Part shown: one piece after another, positions 53,652-62,537 of the stretch
Numbering within the stretch: position 1 is the first letter of the stretch
Layout: every line of letters begins with the position of its first letter
Assembly (NCBI GenBank): GCA_963749675.1
Contig: CAVVNT010000008.1
Location: forward strand, 1 to 64,000
Length of the DNA stretch: 64,000 nt
DNA from: Roseitranquillus sp963749675
GTDB taxonomy: Bacteria; Pseudomonadota; Alphaproteobacteria; Rhodobacterales; Rhodobacteraceae
Direction of reading: 5' to 3'
Notes under the pieces: model-generated
What the model was told of the DNA's origin: nothing
Database searches by the model: none
The model's input: only the letters and a program-made list of their open reading frames with translations
Position numbers and translations under genes: made by a program

Positions 53652-55748
53652 TCAGCGCTCCTCGTTCAGTTCGGCGAAGGTGGTCCCGTCGCGCGCCATC
53701 CGCGCGAGCATCGGCGGCACCTGCCAATAGAAGGGGCCGTCTTCGGCGTAGCGCTCGATCCGGGCGACCAGCTCCGCCGCCCCTATCGTGTCGGCGTAGT
53801 GCATCGGCCCGCCGCGGAAACGCGGGAAGCCGTAGCCGAAGAGGAACACCGCATCGATGTCGATCGGCCTGAGCGCGATCCCGTCCTCGAGCACGCGCAC
53901 GGCTTCGGACACCATCGCCGTCATGAACCGGTCCACGATCTCGTCGGCGGTGAACCGGCGCGGCGTGACGCCGGCCGTCTCGCGCTCCTCGGCGAGGATC
54001 GGCTCGACCTCCGGGTTCGGCTGCGGCGCGCCCTCCTCGGGATAGTCGTAGAAGCCCCGGCCAGTCTTGCGGCCGAGCCACCCCCGCTCGACGATCCGGT
54101 CGGCGACGGCGGAGTACCGCTCCTCGGCCGGGCGGGTCGGTGCGAGGCGCTTGCGGGTCGCGTAGCCGATGTCGAGACCGGCGAGGTCGGAGACCTGGAA
54201 CGGCCCCATGGCGAAGCCGAAGCCGCGGATCGCGTCGTCGATCTCGGCCGGGCTCGCGCCGTCCAGCATCAGGTAGTCGGCGGCCTTGCGGTAGTGCGCA
54301 AGAATCCGGTTGCCGATGAACCCGTCGCAGACGCCCGCGCGCACCGCGACCTTCCTGAGCCGCTTGGCGAGCGCGAATCCGGTCACCACCACCTCGGGCG
54401 CAGTACGGTCGGCCACCACCACCTCGAGCAGGCGCATCACGTGCGCCGGCGAGAAGAAGTGCAGGCCGATGACGTCCGCCGGCCGCGACGTCGCCGCAGC
54501 GATCTCGTTGACGTCGAGGTAGGAGGTGTTCGTCGCCAGTACCGCGCCCGGCTTGCAGACCTTGTCGAGCCGGCCGAAGATATCGGTCTTCACGCCCATG
54601 TCCTCGAACACCGCCTCGACCACGAGGTCGGTTTCGGCGAATGCCTCGAGATCGGTCGTGGTCGTCAGCGCGTCGGCCAGGATCGCGGTGCGCTTCTCCT
54701 CGGCCAGCTTGCCACGCTTCACGGCTTGGGCGAGGTTCTTCTCGATCGTGCCACGGCCGCGGGCCAGCGCCTCGTCGTCGCGCTCGGCGAGCATCACCGG
54801 AAGGCCGGCCAGCAGCACCGCCGTTGCGATGCCCGAGCCCATCGTGCCGCCGCCGATCACCCCCACGCTCTCGACCGGCCGCGGCGTCGCGTCGGCCTCC
54901 GGGATCTTCGCGACCGCCCGCTCGGCGAAGAAGGCGTGGATCAGCCCGGCGCGCTGCGGGCTCTCGATGCACTCCATGAAGAGCTGCCGCTCGAGCCGCA
55001 GCCCCTCATCCAGGGGCCCGATGCCCGCCGCGATCGCGTCCACCGCCTTCAGCGGCGAGACCAGGTGCGGTTGCGTACGCGCCAGACGCTCGCGCGCCTT
55101 TGTCAGCGCCGCATCGTCGGGCGCGGCCTGCAGCTCGCCGCTCCGCCGCGCCGCAAGCCGCCCCGCCCGCACGTCCTCGGCCGCCGCCAGCGCCGCCTCG
55201 CGCGGCGTGCCATCGCCGATCCGGTCGACAAGGCCCAGCTCCAGCGCCTCCTGCGCGCCGACCTGGCGGCCCGACGTGATCATCTCGACCGCCGCAGCGA
55301 CGCCGATCAGGCGCGGCGTCCGCTGCGTGCCCCCGGCACCGGGCAGCACGCCCAGGGTCACCTCCGGCAGCCCGACCCTGGCGCCCGGCAACGCGACGCG
55401 GGAGTGAGCGGCCAGCGCCACCTCGAACCCGCCGCCGAGCGCCGTGCCGTGGACGACGGCCAGGACGGGCGTCTCGCTCGCCTCAATGAGATTGCAGACG
55501 TCGGGCAGCGACGGCTCCCTCGGCGGCTTGCCGAATTCGCGGATGTCGGCGCCCGCGATGAATGTCCGCCCCGCGCAATAGAGAGCGATCACCTCGATCT
55601 CCGGCCGGGCGGCGAGCGCCCGGAAGGCGGTCACGAGCCCCTCGCGCACCGCGTGCGAGGTGGCGTTCACGGGCGGGTTGTCGATGACGACGAGCGCGAC
55701 CGGCCCGACCTCCTCGATGCTGACTGTCTGGTTTTCGGTGTCGTTCAT
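53652..55748 (-). CDS. fadJ: Bifunctional enoyl-CoA hydratase/3-hydroxyacyl-CoA dehydrogenase (FadJ-like)
   Basis: The 698-residue fusion has an N-terminal crotonase domain (FIAGADIREFG, GTALGGGFEVALAAH and LPEVTLGVLPGAGGTQR with both catalytic Glu positions). It continues with the NAD-binding domain (GVIGGGTMGSGIATAVLLAG) and catalytic His in GLHFFSPAHVMRLLEVV, plus two C-terminal dimerisation repeats. The length is normal for FadJ-type proteins. It catalyses hydration and NAD-dependent oxidation of enoyl-CoA. The ATG overlaps the stop of the TRAP permease gene (ATGA). Confidence 0.95.
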   Translation of the reverse strand: MNDTENQTVSIEEVGPVALVVIDNPPVNATSHAVREGLVTAFRALAARPEIEVIALYCAGRTFIAGADIREFGKPPREPSLPDVCNLIEASETPVLAVVHGTALGGGFEVALAAHSRVALPGARVGLPEVTLGVLPGAGGTQRTPRLIGVAAAVEMITSGRQVGAQEALELGLVDRIGDGTPREAALAAAEDVRAGRLAARRSGELQAAPDDAALTKARERLARTQPHLVSPLKAVDAIAAGIGPLDEGLRLERQLFMECIESPQRAGLIHAFFAERAVAKIPEADATPRPVESVGVIGGGTMGSGIATAVLLAGLPVMLAERDDEALARGRGTIEKNLAQAVKRGKLAEEKRTAILADALTTTTDLEAFAETDLVVEAVFEDMGVKTDIFGRLDKVCKPGAVLATNTSYLDVNEIAAATSRPADVIGLHFFSPAHVMRLLEVVVADRTAPEVVVTGFALAKRLRKVAVRAGVCDGFIGNRILAHYRKAADYLMLDGASPAEIDDAIRGFGFAMGPFQVSDLAGLDIGYATRKRLAPTRPAEERYSAVADRIVERGWLGRKTGRGFYDYPEEGAPQPNPEVEPILAEERETAGVTPRRFTADEIVDRFMTAMVSEAVRVLEDGIALRPIDIDAVFLFGYGFPRFRGGPMHYADTIGAAELVARIERYAEDGPFYWQVPPMLARMARDGTTFAELNEER

Positions 55749-57760
55749 GTGTCCTTCGCGACGGTTGACTTATCTATGGGCGCCCAGCCGAGGGCGGCCT
55801 GGCGGCGCCCGGCCAGGAACGCCGCGCCAAGCGGCAAAGCGGCAAGGCCGAGGCCGATGATTGCGGTGGTCAGGTAGCTCATTCCGACGGCGCCGGTATG
55901 CGGCATCGCAAAGAAGAGCCCGCCGAAGAACATCAGCAGCCTGAGCGCCAACCCCGCCACCCCGACCGGCAGCGGCCCCAGCAGGCTGACATATCCCTGC
56001 AGCGCCATGCTGATCAGCGCCACGCCGGTCAGCGCCGAGACGACTGCGATCGCGACCTCGAGCGCCGGCGCCTGACCGATCAGCGCAGGGTTCAGCACGA
56101 AGAAGAACGGCGCGATGTAGATCACGCCGCCGAGGCGCATCGCCTCGAACCCGGTCTTGATCGCGTTTTCGCCCGCCATGGTCGCCGCCGCGAAGGCGCC
56201 GAGCGCCACGGGCGGCGTGATGTAGCTGACCATGCCCCAGTAGAGGATGAAGAGATGCACGGCGAGCCGGTTCAGCCCGCCCTGCTCGAGCGCCGGCGCC
56301 AGCACCACTGCGAGGAAGATGTAGCAGGCCGTGACCGTCATCCCCATGCCGAAGATGAATGCCGTGACCGCCCCCATCAGCAGCAGCACGAAGACGTTGT
56401 CGCCGGCGAGGAACACGAGTTCGTTGACGAGCGTCCCGGCGAGGCCCGTGGCCGAGAACGCCCCCACGATCAGCCCGACGCCCAGCAGGATCGCCGTCAG
56501 CTCGGCCAGGCCCTGCCCGACGCCCACGATCATGTCGCCAAGCTTGCGCAGCGACAGCCGGTGCCCCGGCAGCGCCTGGTTCACGGCGATCAGCAGCGCC
56601 GTGGCGTAGAACGGCGCCGACGTCTCGCGCCGAAGCCCGACGAGCATGAAGATCAGGAGCGCGAAGACGCCGACATAGAGCCACCCCTCGCGGAAGGTGG
56701 CGGAGAGGCGCGGCAGCTCGGCCCGGCTCATCCCGCGCAGGCCGCGGCGGCCGGCGTAGCTGTCGATCTGCGCGAAGAGGCCGAAGTAGAACAGGAGCGA
56801 CGGGATCACCGCGGCGAGCGCGATCTCGATGTAGGGCCGCGACAGGAACGACGCCATGACGAAGGCCGTGGCGCCCATGATCGGCGGCATCAGCACCCCG
56901 CCGGTCGAGGCACAGGCCTCGGTCGCCGCCGCGGTCCGGCCCGAGAAGCCGGTCCGCTTCATCGCCGGGATCGAGACTGCGCCGGTCGTCAGCACGTTCG
57001 AGATCACGCTGCCCGACATCGAGCCCATGAAGCCGCTGGCGAAGATCGAGACCTTGGCCGCGCCGCCGCGAAACCCGCCGACGAGGCCGAGCGCGAGGTC
57101 GTTGAAGAACTTGCCGCCGCCCGTCCGCTGCAGCACCGCACCGAACAGGATGAAGCCGATGACGACCCCACCGAACGCCTTCATCGGGATCCCGAACGAG
57201 CTCTCGGCCGAGAAGATGTGGTAGGCGACCGTGTCCGACAGCCCGCTCTGGAAACCCGAGAACGGGTCAGGCACGTGGCTCGCGAAGGTCGGGTAGAAGC
57301 CGAACAGCGTCACGATCAGGAACAGGACCAGCCCGCCTGCCCGGCGTGTCGCCTCGAGCACCAGGACGAAGAAGACGAAGGCCGCGTAGCGCGCCGCGTC
57401 GGGCGCCGCATACTCCCACCCCTCGGCAAGGTTCCGTTGCGCCGTTGCGGCGAGGTAGGCGGTCGCCCCCAGCGATGCCGCGGCCAGCGCCCAGTCCGGA
57501 AGCGACGCCGAGCCCGTCTTGCGCCCCGAAATCCGGAAGACCAGGAACGCGATCGCCAGGAACAGCCCGCCCAGCAGGTAGAGATATCGGCCCTCGATCA
57601 GGACGATGCCGCCGATGCCGAGGTTGAAGAGCTGGTGGACGACCAGCGCGATCCCGGCCAGCGTCCCGGCAATCACCGCGGCGCGCGTCGGCCCGCGCAC
57701 CTGCTCGTCGACCGTGGACCCGTCGAGCGCCACTCCCGTCGCGACCTGCCCGTCCCGCAT
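55745..57760 (-). CDS. TRAP transporter fused permease (TAXI type)
   Basis: The 671-residue inner-membrane protein has about 16 or more TM helices, combining the small (4TM) and large (12TM) TRAP subunits as is typical for TAXI systems. Recognisable segments are the large-subunit FASGFMGSMSGSVISNVLTT with GGVLMPPIMGATAFVMASFL, and FGMGMTVTACYIFLAVVLAP. It is driven by ion gradients and works with the TAXI binding protein encoded 68 nt upstream. It probably imports the carboxylate degraded by the neighbouring enzymes. Confidence 0.93.
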   Translation of the reverse strand: MRDGQVATGVALDGSTVDEQVRGPTRAAVIAGTLAGIALVVHQLFNLGIGGIVLIEGRYLYLLGGLFLAIAFLVFRISGRKTGSASLPDWALAAASLGATAYLAATAQRNLAEGWEYAAPDAARYAAFVFFVLVLEATRRAGGLVLFLIVTLFGFYPTFASHVPDPFSGFQSGLSDTVAYHIFSAESSFGIPMKAFGGVVIGFILFGAVLQRTGGGKFFNDLALGLVGGFRGGAAKVSIFASGFMGSMSGSVISNVLTTGAVSIPAMKRTGFSGRTAAATEACASTGGVLMPPIMGATAFVMASFLSRPYIEIALAAVIPSLLFYFGLFAQIDSYAGRRGLRGMSRAELPRLSATFREGWLYVGVFALLIFMLVGLRRETSAPFYATALLIAVNQALPGHRLSLRKLGDMIVGVGQGLAELTAILLGVGLIVGAFSATGLAGTLVNELVFLAGDNVFVLLLMGAVTAFIFGMGMTVTACYIFLAVVLAPALEQGGLNRLAVHLFILYWGMVSYITPPVALGAFAAATMAGENAIKTGFEAMRLGGVIYIAPFFFVLNPALIGQAPALEVAIAVVSALTGVALISMALQGYVSLLGPLPVGVAGLALRLLMFFGGLFFAMPHTGAVGMSYLTTAIIGLGLAALPLGAAFLAGRRQAALGWAPIDKSTVAKDT

Positions 57761-57828
57761 TGCGCCGCCTCCGCCACCGTTCGGAACGGGCCGGCCCTGC
57801 GCAGGGGGTCGACCGCGGGGTCTCGTGA

Positions 57829-58971
57829 TCAGAACACGACCGAGAAGCCGCCCTCTGCGAGGGCGTGGCGCCGCTTCTCGGCCCAGGCCTCGTCCCAGTT
57901 TTCAGGGTCCTCGGCCGTGAGCTCGCTCCAGGCTGCCGCGAGCGCCTCCTGCCGGGCGATCAGCCCGTCATTGTGCTGCTGCGCCTCCTCCGACCAGATG
58001 CCCTGCTCCTCGAAATAGCGGATTGCCCCTTCGTGGTAGGGAACGACCCAGGCCATGTCCTGCTTGTCGAGCGCCCAGCCGTTGATCCCTGGCGCCTTGC
58101 CCTCGTAGGCCGGGTACAGCTCGTGCATCGCCTTGACCATGTTGTAGGCGAGATCGGCGTCGGTCTTCTCGGTGCCGACGAGGACTGGATAGGCGTAACC
58201 CGCACCCTGGTAGCCGTCGGTGCCGTCGATGTTGGCACCCACCGTGGCGAGGTTCGGCACGAAGAACGGCGCGACCTCCTGCATGCGAGCCAGCCCCTCC
58301 TCGTTCGCGGGGTCGACCGGCGGCCAGTAGAGGCCGCGCGGGCTCGCCGCCGCCTCGTAGGCCTGGCCCGAGTTGGTCGAGGCGAAGGCGGCGTCGACCT
58401 GCCCGTCGATCAGCCCCTGCCACGAGGCGCCGTAGCCGCCGAAGTCGACGCGCTCGACGTCGTCCCAGGTCAGGCCGCCGTAGGCGAGATAGGCCTCGGT
58501 GTTCACGTTCAGCGCCGGAGCGCCGACGATCCAGGCGACGCGCTTGCCGTCGAGGTCCGAGAACTCCTCGATCCCTGCATCACCGGCGACGCCGACCGCC
58601 AGGTTGATCGCGCCGCCATTGTTGGCCAGCAGCACGCGGATCGGCTGCGGGCCCCACTTCTCGGCGCCGAACTCGAAGGCGCCTTCCTGCGCCATGAAGC
58701 TGCCGCCGACGCCCGTGGCCGAGAAGTCGACGCGGCCCTGCCGCAGCGGCTCGGTCCGCGAGACGTCGTTCTTGCCCGGCAGCACGCGCAGGTTCGTCCC
58801 CAGCGCGTCCTGCAGCGCCGCGCCGATCGCGACCGCCTGGTTGTAGCCGGCGGAGCCCGTGTCGTAGGCGGTCCAGGACATCTGTGACGGCAACTCGGCC
58901 GTCGTCTCCTGCGCAACGGCAGGCAGCGCCGCCGCTCCGGCGAGCACAAGCGCGTAGGCCAGTGGTCTCAT
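57829..58971 (-). CDS. TAXI-family TRAP transporter substrate-binding protein
   Basis: The 380-residue periplasmic protein runs from the ATG at 58971, chosen because GGGAGGA lies eight nucleotides upstream and the signal peptide (RPLAYALVLAGAAALPAVAQ) begins there. The mature part has the TAXI pattern: SAGYNQAVAIGAALQDALGT, VLPGKNDVSRTEPLRQGRVD and FSATGVGGSFMAQEG. First gene of the minus-strand operon, divergent from the CoA ligase gene across the candidate IclR operator. Confidence 0.93.
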   Translation of the reverse strand: MRPLAYALVLAGAAALPAVAQETTAELPSQMSWTAYDTGSAGYNQAVAIGAALQDALGTNLRVLPGKNDVSRTEPLRQGRVDFSATGVGGSFMAQEGAFEFGAEKWGPQPIRVLLANNGGAINLAVGVAGDAGIEEFSDLDGKRVAWIVGAPALNVNTEAYLAYGGLTWDDVERVDFGGYGASWQGLIDGQVDAAFASTNSGQAYEAAASPRGLYWPPVDPANEEGLARMQEVAPFFVPNLATVGANIDGTDGYQGAGYAYPVLVGTEKTDADLAYNMVKAMHELYPAYEGKAPGINGWALDKQDMAWVVPYHEGAIRYFEEQGIWSEEAQQHNDGLIARQEALAAAWSELTAEDPENWDEAWAEKRRHALAEGGFSVVF

Positions 58972-59033
58972 GCGATAGTCCTCCCTGAGTGCGACCTTGG
59001 CGGTTCCTTTTGGCAACTCCGCGCCGGCGGCAT

Positions 59034-59054
59034 TTGCGGAATTGCGTTTCGCAT
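59034..59054. promoter_or_regulatory. Inverted repeat in the TAXI/ligase divergent promoter; candidate IclR operator
   Basis: TTGCGGAA-TTGCG-TTTCGCAT has the same arm length and 5-nt spacer as the repeat at 44435-44455 and matches it at 17 of 21 positions. It lies 63 bp upstream of the TAXI gene and about 170-180 bp upstream of the ligase gene, well placed to control both. Confidence 0.6.
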
Positions 59055-59099
59055 AGCGATAATCTAAGCCTCCTCCTCAATGTCAAGGGAGGAAACGCC

Positions 59100-59228
59100 G
59101 GTGCCGGAACCCGCCGCCGCGCCAGGAGTGCGCTTGTCTTCCTCACGATCCCGGGCCGCAAGAAAGACATGATCATCTCGGGCGGCTTCGGTGACTTCGC
59201 CTCCGGCCTCGGGGCCGCTCCGGCATGA
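59100..59228 (+). pseudogene. Possible acyl-CoA ligase C-terminal remnant
   Basis: A plus-strand frame just before the ligase gene contains VFLTIPGRKKDMIISGGFGD. The (R)KKDMIISGGF motif is the hinge/C-terminal motif of AMP-forming acyl-CoA ligases. The rest is missing, so this looks like the remains of a second ligase, or a partial duplication, upstream of the intact one. Confidence 0.35.
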
Positions 59229-59236
59229 GGATCACC

Positions 59237-60895
59237 ATGTTCGACCGACATCTCGGCGTCTGGCCCAAGGGCGTGCCGCACCACATCGACGTCCCCGCGC
59301 GCTCGGTGGCAGCGAACCTCGAGCTCACCGCGACGGCGCAGCCCGACCGCCGCGCCACCGTCTTCTACGGCGGCGAGCTGACCTTTGCGGAGCTGAAGGA
59401 CCGCGTCGACCGGCTCGCCGGCTGGCTCGAGGCCGACGCGGGGGTGAGGAAGGGCGAGCGCGTGCTGCTCTACATGCAGAACAGCCCGCACTACATCATC
59501 GGCTACTATGCAATCCTGCGCGCCGACGCCGTTGTGGTGCCGGTCAATCCGATGAACCGGGTGGGCGAGCTCGGTTACCTGGCGCAGGACACCGGCGCCC
59601 GCGTCGCCCTCGTCGGCCAGGAGCTCATCGAGCACATCGCCCCGGTGATCGGCACGGCCGCCCTCCGCCTCGTGGTCGCCGCAGCCTACGCCGACCTCGC
59701 CGACCCCGCATACGACATCCCCCTGCCAGCGCCCCTCGACCGGCCCGCGCCCGCGGCCTACGGCGTCGCGGGCGTCGTCCGCTGGGCCGACGCGCTCGCA
59801 GCCGGGCACGCACCGGGGCCGATCACGGCAACGGCCGATGACCTGGCGGTGATCCCCTACAGCTCCGGCACGACCGGCCGGCCGAAGGGCTGCATGCACA
59901 CGCATCGGACGGTGATGACGACGCTCGTGGGCGGCCTCGCCTGGAACCCGCAGGGCCTCGGCGATGCGACGCTGGTGGCGCTGCCCTTGTTCCACGTCAC
60001 CGGCATGCAGAACTCGATGAACGGTCCCGTGCACTACGGCGAGACGATGGTGATCATGGCCCGCTGGGACCGCCGCGTCGCCGCCGAGCTGATCCGCCGC
60101 TACCGGATCAGCCGCTGGCGCAGCATTGCGACGATGGCGATCGACCTCGTCAACGATCCCGACCTCGAGCGCTACGATCTCTCGAGCCTCAGGATGATCG
60201 GCGGCGGCGGCGCAGCGATGCCCGACGCCGTCGCGCGCCGCTTCAAGGAGATGACGGGCCTCGACTACATCGAGGGCTACGGCCTCTCCGAGACGATGGC
60301 CGCAACCCACATCAATCCGGTCGACAACCCGCGGCGCCAGTGCCTTGGCATCCCGGTCTTCGACGTCGACGCACGCGTGATCGACCCCGAGAACCTGCGC
60401 GAGCAGGGCGTCGACGAGCCGGGGGAGATCGTGATCTGCGCGCCGCAGAACTTCACCGGCTACTGGAACGACCCCGAGGCCACGCGCGCCGCCTTCATCG
60501 AGATCGACGGCAAGCCGTTCCTGCGCACCGGCGACATCGGCCGCTACGACGCCCAAGGCTACTTCTACATCGTCGACCGTGTGAAGCGCATGATCAACGC
60601 CTCGGGCTACAAGGTCTGGCCGACCGAGGTCGAGAGCATGATGCACGAGCATCCGGCCGTTGCCGAGGTCTGCATCGTTTCCGAGCCAGACCCGCGCCGC
60701 GGCGAGACCGTGCTGGCCCACGTCGTCGCGCGCACGCCCCTGACCGAGGCCGATATCATCGCCTGGTGCCGCGAGCGGATGGCTGCCTACAAGTGCCCCC
60801 GCCGCATCGTCTTCCTCGACGCTCTGCCCCGCAGCCCCAGCGGCAAGGTCCAGTGGCTCCAACTACAGGAGGGCGCCGCTAGTTCTGCGACCTGA
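59237..60895 (+). CDS. AMP-forming acyl-CoA ligase
   Basis: This is an ANL-superfamily ligase of about 552 residues that activates a carboxylic acid to its CoA ester with ATP. It has the P-loop (IPYSSGTTGRPKGCMHTHRT), the A5 motif GYGLSETMAATH, RTGDIGRYDAQGYFYIVDRV and KRMINASGYKVWPTEVESMM; the catalytic Lys lies in SPSGKVQW near the end. I favour the ATG at 59237 over 59225 because GAGG precedes it at proper distance. Divergent from the transporter operon, it likely performs the entry step of the pathway. Confidence 0.93.
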   Translation: MFDRHLGVWPKGVPHHIDVPARSVAANLELTATAQPDRRATVFYGGELTFAELKDRVDRLAGWLEADAGVRKGERVLLYMQNSPHYIIGYYAILRADAVVVPVNPMNRVGELGYLAQDTGARVALVGQELIEHIAPVIGTAALRLVVAAAYADLADPAYDIPLPAPLDRPAPAAYGVAGVVRWADALAAGHAPGPITATADDLAVIPYSSGTTGRPKGCMHTHRTVMTTLVGGLAWNPQGLGDATLVALPLFHVTGMQNSMNGPVHYGETMVIMARWDRRVAAELIRRYRISRWRSIATMAIDLVNDPDLERYDLSSLRMIGGGGAAMPDAVARRFKEMTGLDYIEGYGLSETMAATHINPVDNPRRQCLGIPVFDVDARVIDPENLREQGVDEPGEIVICAPQNFTGYWNDPEATRAAFIEIDGKPFLRTGDIGRYDAQGYFYIVDRVKRMINASGYKVWPTEVESMMHEHPAVAEVCIVSEPDPRRGETVLAHVVARTPLTEADIIAWCRERMAAYKCPRRIVFLDALPRSPSGKVQWLQLQEGAASSAT

Positions 60896-61000
60896 CCCGC
60901 CGTCCCAGCTTCAGCGCCTTCGCAGCCGGCCTGAAGCCTCTCCGCCGCATCCTGTGGTGATCTAGAGGGCGGTGGCAACACTCTGATGAAGGAGGTTGCG

Positions 61001-61132
61001 ATGACTGGGAAGCGGCGCCCGGCCCGAGCCACCCGTAAGGCGCGGCGCGAGCATCGGCGGGTGTTCTGGTCGGCAATCTCGGCGGGGCGCTCGCGCGAGT
61101 CGGCCGTCGCCGCGGGATACGCCCGCACGTAG
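61001..61132 (+). pseudogene. IS30-family transposase N-terminal remnant
   Basis: The ATG at 61001 follows AAGGAGG and gives a 43-residue frame (AREHRRVFWSAISAGRSRES, AVAAGYART). The FW..I..GRS...AA...G pattern is the start of IS30-type transposases of the alphaproteobacteria. It stops where the istA fragment on the other strand begins, so the two relics share a junction near 61110-61132. Confidence 0.5.
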
Positions 61133-61447
61133 CACGCATCGCTGTGCGGCAGGTCGAAGGCGAAGAAGTACGCCTTCTGCTCGACGCCGCCGATCACCAC
61201 CAGCGCCTCGCCGACGTCCGCCTGCGCGTGGCCGGGCGCGTGGTGCAGCGGCACGAACATCTCGCGGCCGCGGCGCTGATGCTAACGCAGGTATGCCTTC
61301 ACGATGGTGTAGCCGCCGGTGAACCCGTGTTCCTCCCGCAGCCGATCCAGGACGCGCTTGGCCGTGTGACGCTGCTTGCGAGGGGCGGTCGATGTCCTCG
61401 CGCAGCCACGCGTCGATGATCTCGTGAACCCGTCCAGCTTCGGTCAT
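61110..61447 (-). pseudogene. IS21 istA remnant, N-terminal part
   Basis: From 61447 the minus strand reads RVHEIIDAWLREDIDRP, then in another frame HTAKRVLDRLREEHGFTGGY, TIVKAYLR, a TAG, HQRRGREMFVPLHHAPGHAQ, ADVGEALVVIGG and FFAFDLPHSDACYVRAYPAA. This is the HTH-to-first-catalytic-Asp region of IstA. The frameshift, in-frame stop and loss of the rest show it is inactive. The C-terminal part of an istA lies at 6258-6509. Confidence 0.75.
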
Positions 61448-62200
61448 GCCGAGGAGAAGCTCGCCGACATGGTCGCGCAACTCGACCAAAGCGGGCGCGA
61501 GATCGTCGGACCGCGGACCCTGATGATGGATGCCGCCGCGAACGGTGCCGCGCTCGACATCCTGCGCGCGGCGGCGCCGGACCTTGTGCTGGTGCTGCAG
61601 GTCAGGGCGCGCACGGCCGCCTGGCCTCGACGCGCTCGATCAAGCTGAACTCGATCGGTCGCTGAGGCTGAAGCTTGCGCTCGACACGATCCGCGAGACG
61701 CGCCGCATCGACGCATTCGCCATCCGCTGCTGGCCAGAGACCTTCATTGAATACGGGGGCGCGGTCTGCGGGCCCGTCGCAATGGAGGGCGAAGCGCGGG
61801 TACCTTGCGCCTGCGAGACCGACGTCTGGGACGCGTTGACCCAGGTGGCGTTGCAGCATGTCGCCGACGCATCGGTCCTTCTCGTCGACCTCGTCGACGT
61901 CGATCCCGAGGACGACAGCGCGATCGTGTGGCACTGCGGGCAGGCACCCCTGTCGATGGCGGGCGGGCGCGACGATCCACACCAATCGGCGGATGCCGCT
62001 GCTCTACGAGTTCGCGCTTAAGCCGGGCCGTGTCACCTTCCTGCGAACTCAGCCAGGCACTGGGCGACCCGAAGGTGGTGATCGCGCGGCGAGATGCTTG
62101 ACCGCCCGGCTGCGTTCACCGGAACCTCCGGCACGGTGCGCTTCGACGCGCCGCAGCCGAGGTGCTTGTCCGTGTGTTCGACAGCGGGCTCGATCAGCCG
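61430..62200 (+). pseudogene. L-fucose/L-arabinose isomerase-family protein remnant
   Basis: Pieces in three frames follow the order of the family: HAEEKLADMVAQLDQSGREI, AAPDLVLVLQV, then (after a deletion) ETRRIDAFAIRCWPETFIEY, GGAVCGPVAMEGEARVPCAC, ETDVWDALTQ, HTNRRMPLLYEFALKPGRVT and FTGTSGTVRFDA. The cysteine-rich CGP....PC.CE.D segment and the A..PG.VT motif are typical of FucI-like isomerases. Start, middle and end are damaged. Confidence 0.55.
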
Positions 62201-62204
62201 GTCT

Positions 62205-62535
62205 CGGTGGCAATGGAATATGCTACATGCCGCCGGTGGCGCGACTGATCGAAGAGGTGCATGCCGGGACGGCCGGCACGCCGCGGATGATGGCGATCCG
62301 CGAGCACCGCTTTCCCTCTCTCAAGAAGGTCGGCGACTGGAACCGGTTCAATGCGCGCACGGGCGGCATGCTGGTCGAGAAATGCCGCCACTTCTTCGGT
62401 CTCATGCGGCTCACCCTCCGCGCCGACCCGGTCCGCGTCTACGCCTCGGCCGGTGCGGACGTGAACCACAGATAGGAACGCTACGCTGACGTCGAGCCGG
62501 ACATACTCGACAAAGCCTACGAAGTCGCCACTGAA
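62205..62535 (+). pseudogene. Gfo/Idh/MocA-family oxidoreductase fragment
   Basis: The plus strand encodes MPPVARLIEEVHAGTAGTPR, REHRFPSLKKVGDWNRFNAR, TGGMLVEKCRHFFGLMRLTL and RVYASAGADVNHR, then in another frame a DILDKAYEVA segment. This is the middle of an NAD-dependent sugar/inositol dehydrogenase, containing the EKCxHFFDLMR motif. The Rossmann N-terminus is lost, and the reading ends at the following transposon. Confidence 0.6.
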
Positions 62536-62537
62536 CA

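Noticed and set aside
53364..55877. Plus-strand open frame of 837 codons
   Set aside because: It is the antisense of the FadJ-like and dehydrogenase genes, whose motifs are unmistakable; the plus-strand translation is Arg/Ala/Asp-rich with no domain.
55898..58018. Plus-strand open frame of 706 codons
   Set aside because: Antisense to the TRAP permease and TAXI gene; long open antisense frames are expected at this GC content.
58580..60862. Minus-strand open frame of 760 codons
   Set aside because: Antisense to the acyl-CoA ligase with no recognisable motif.
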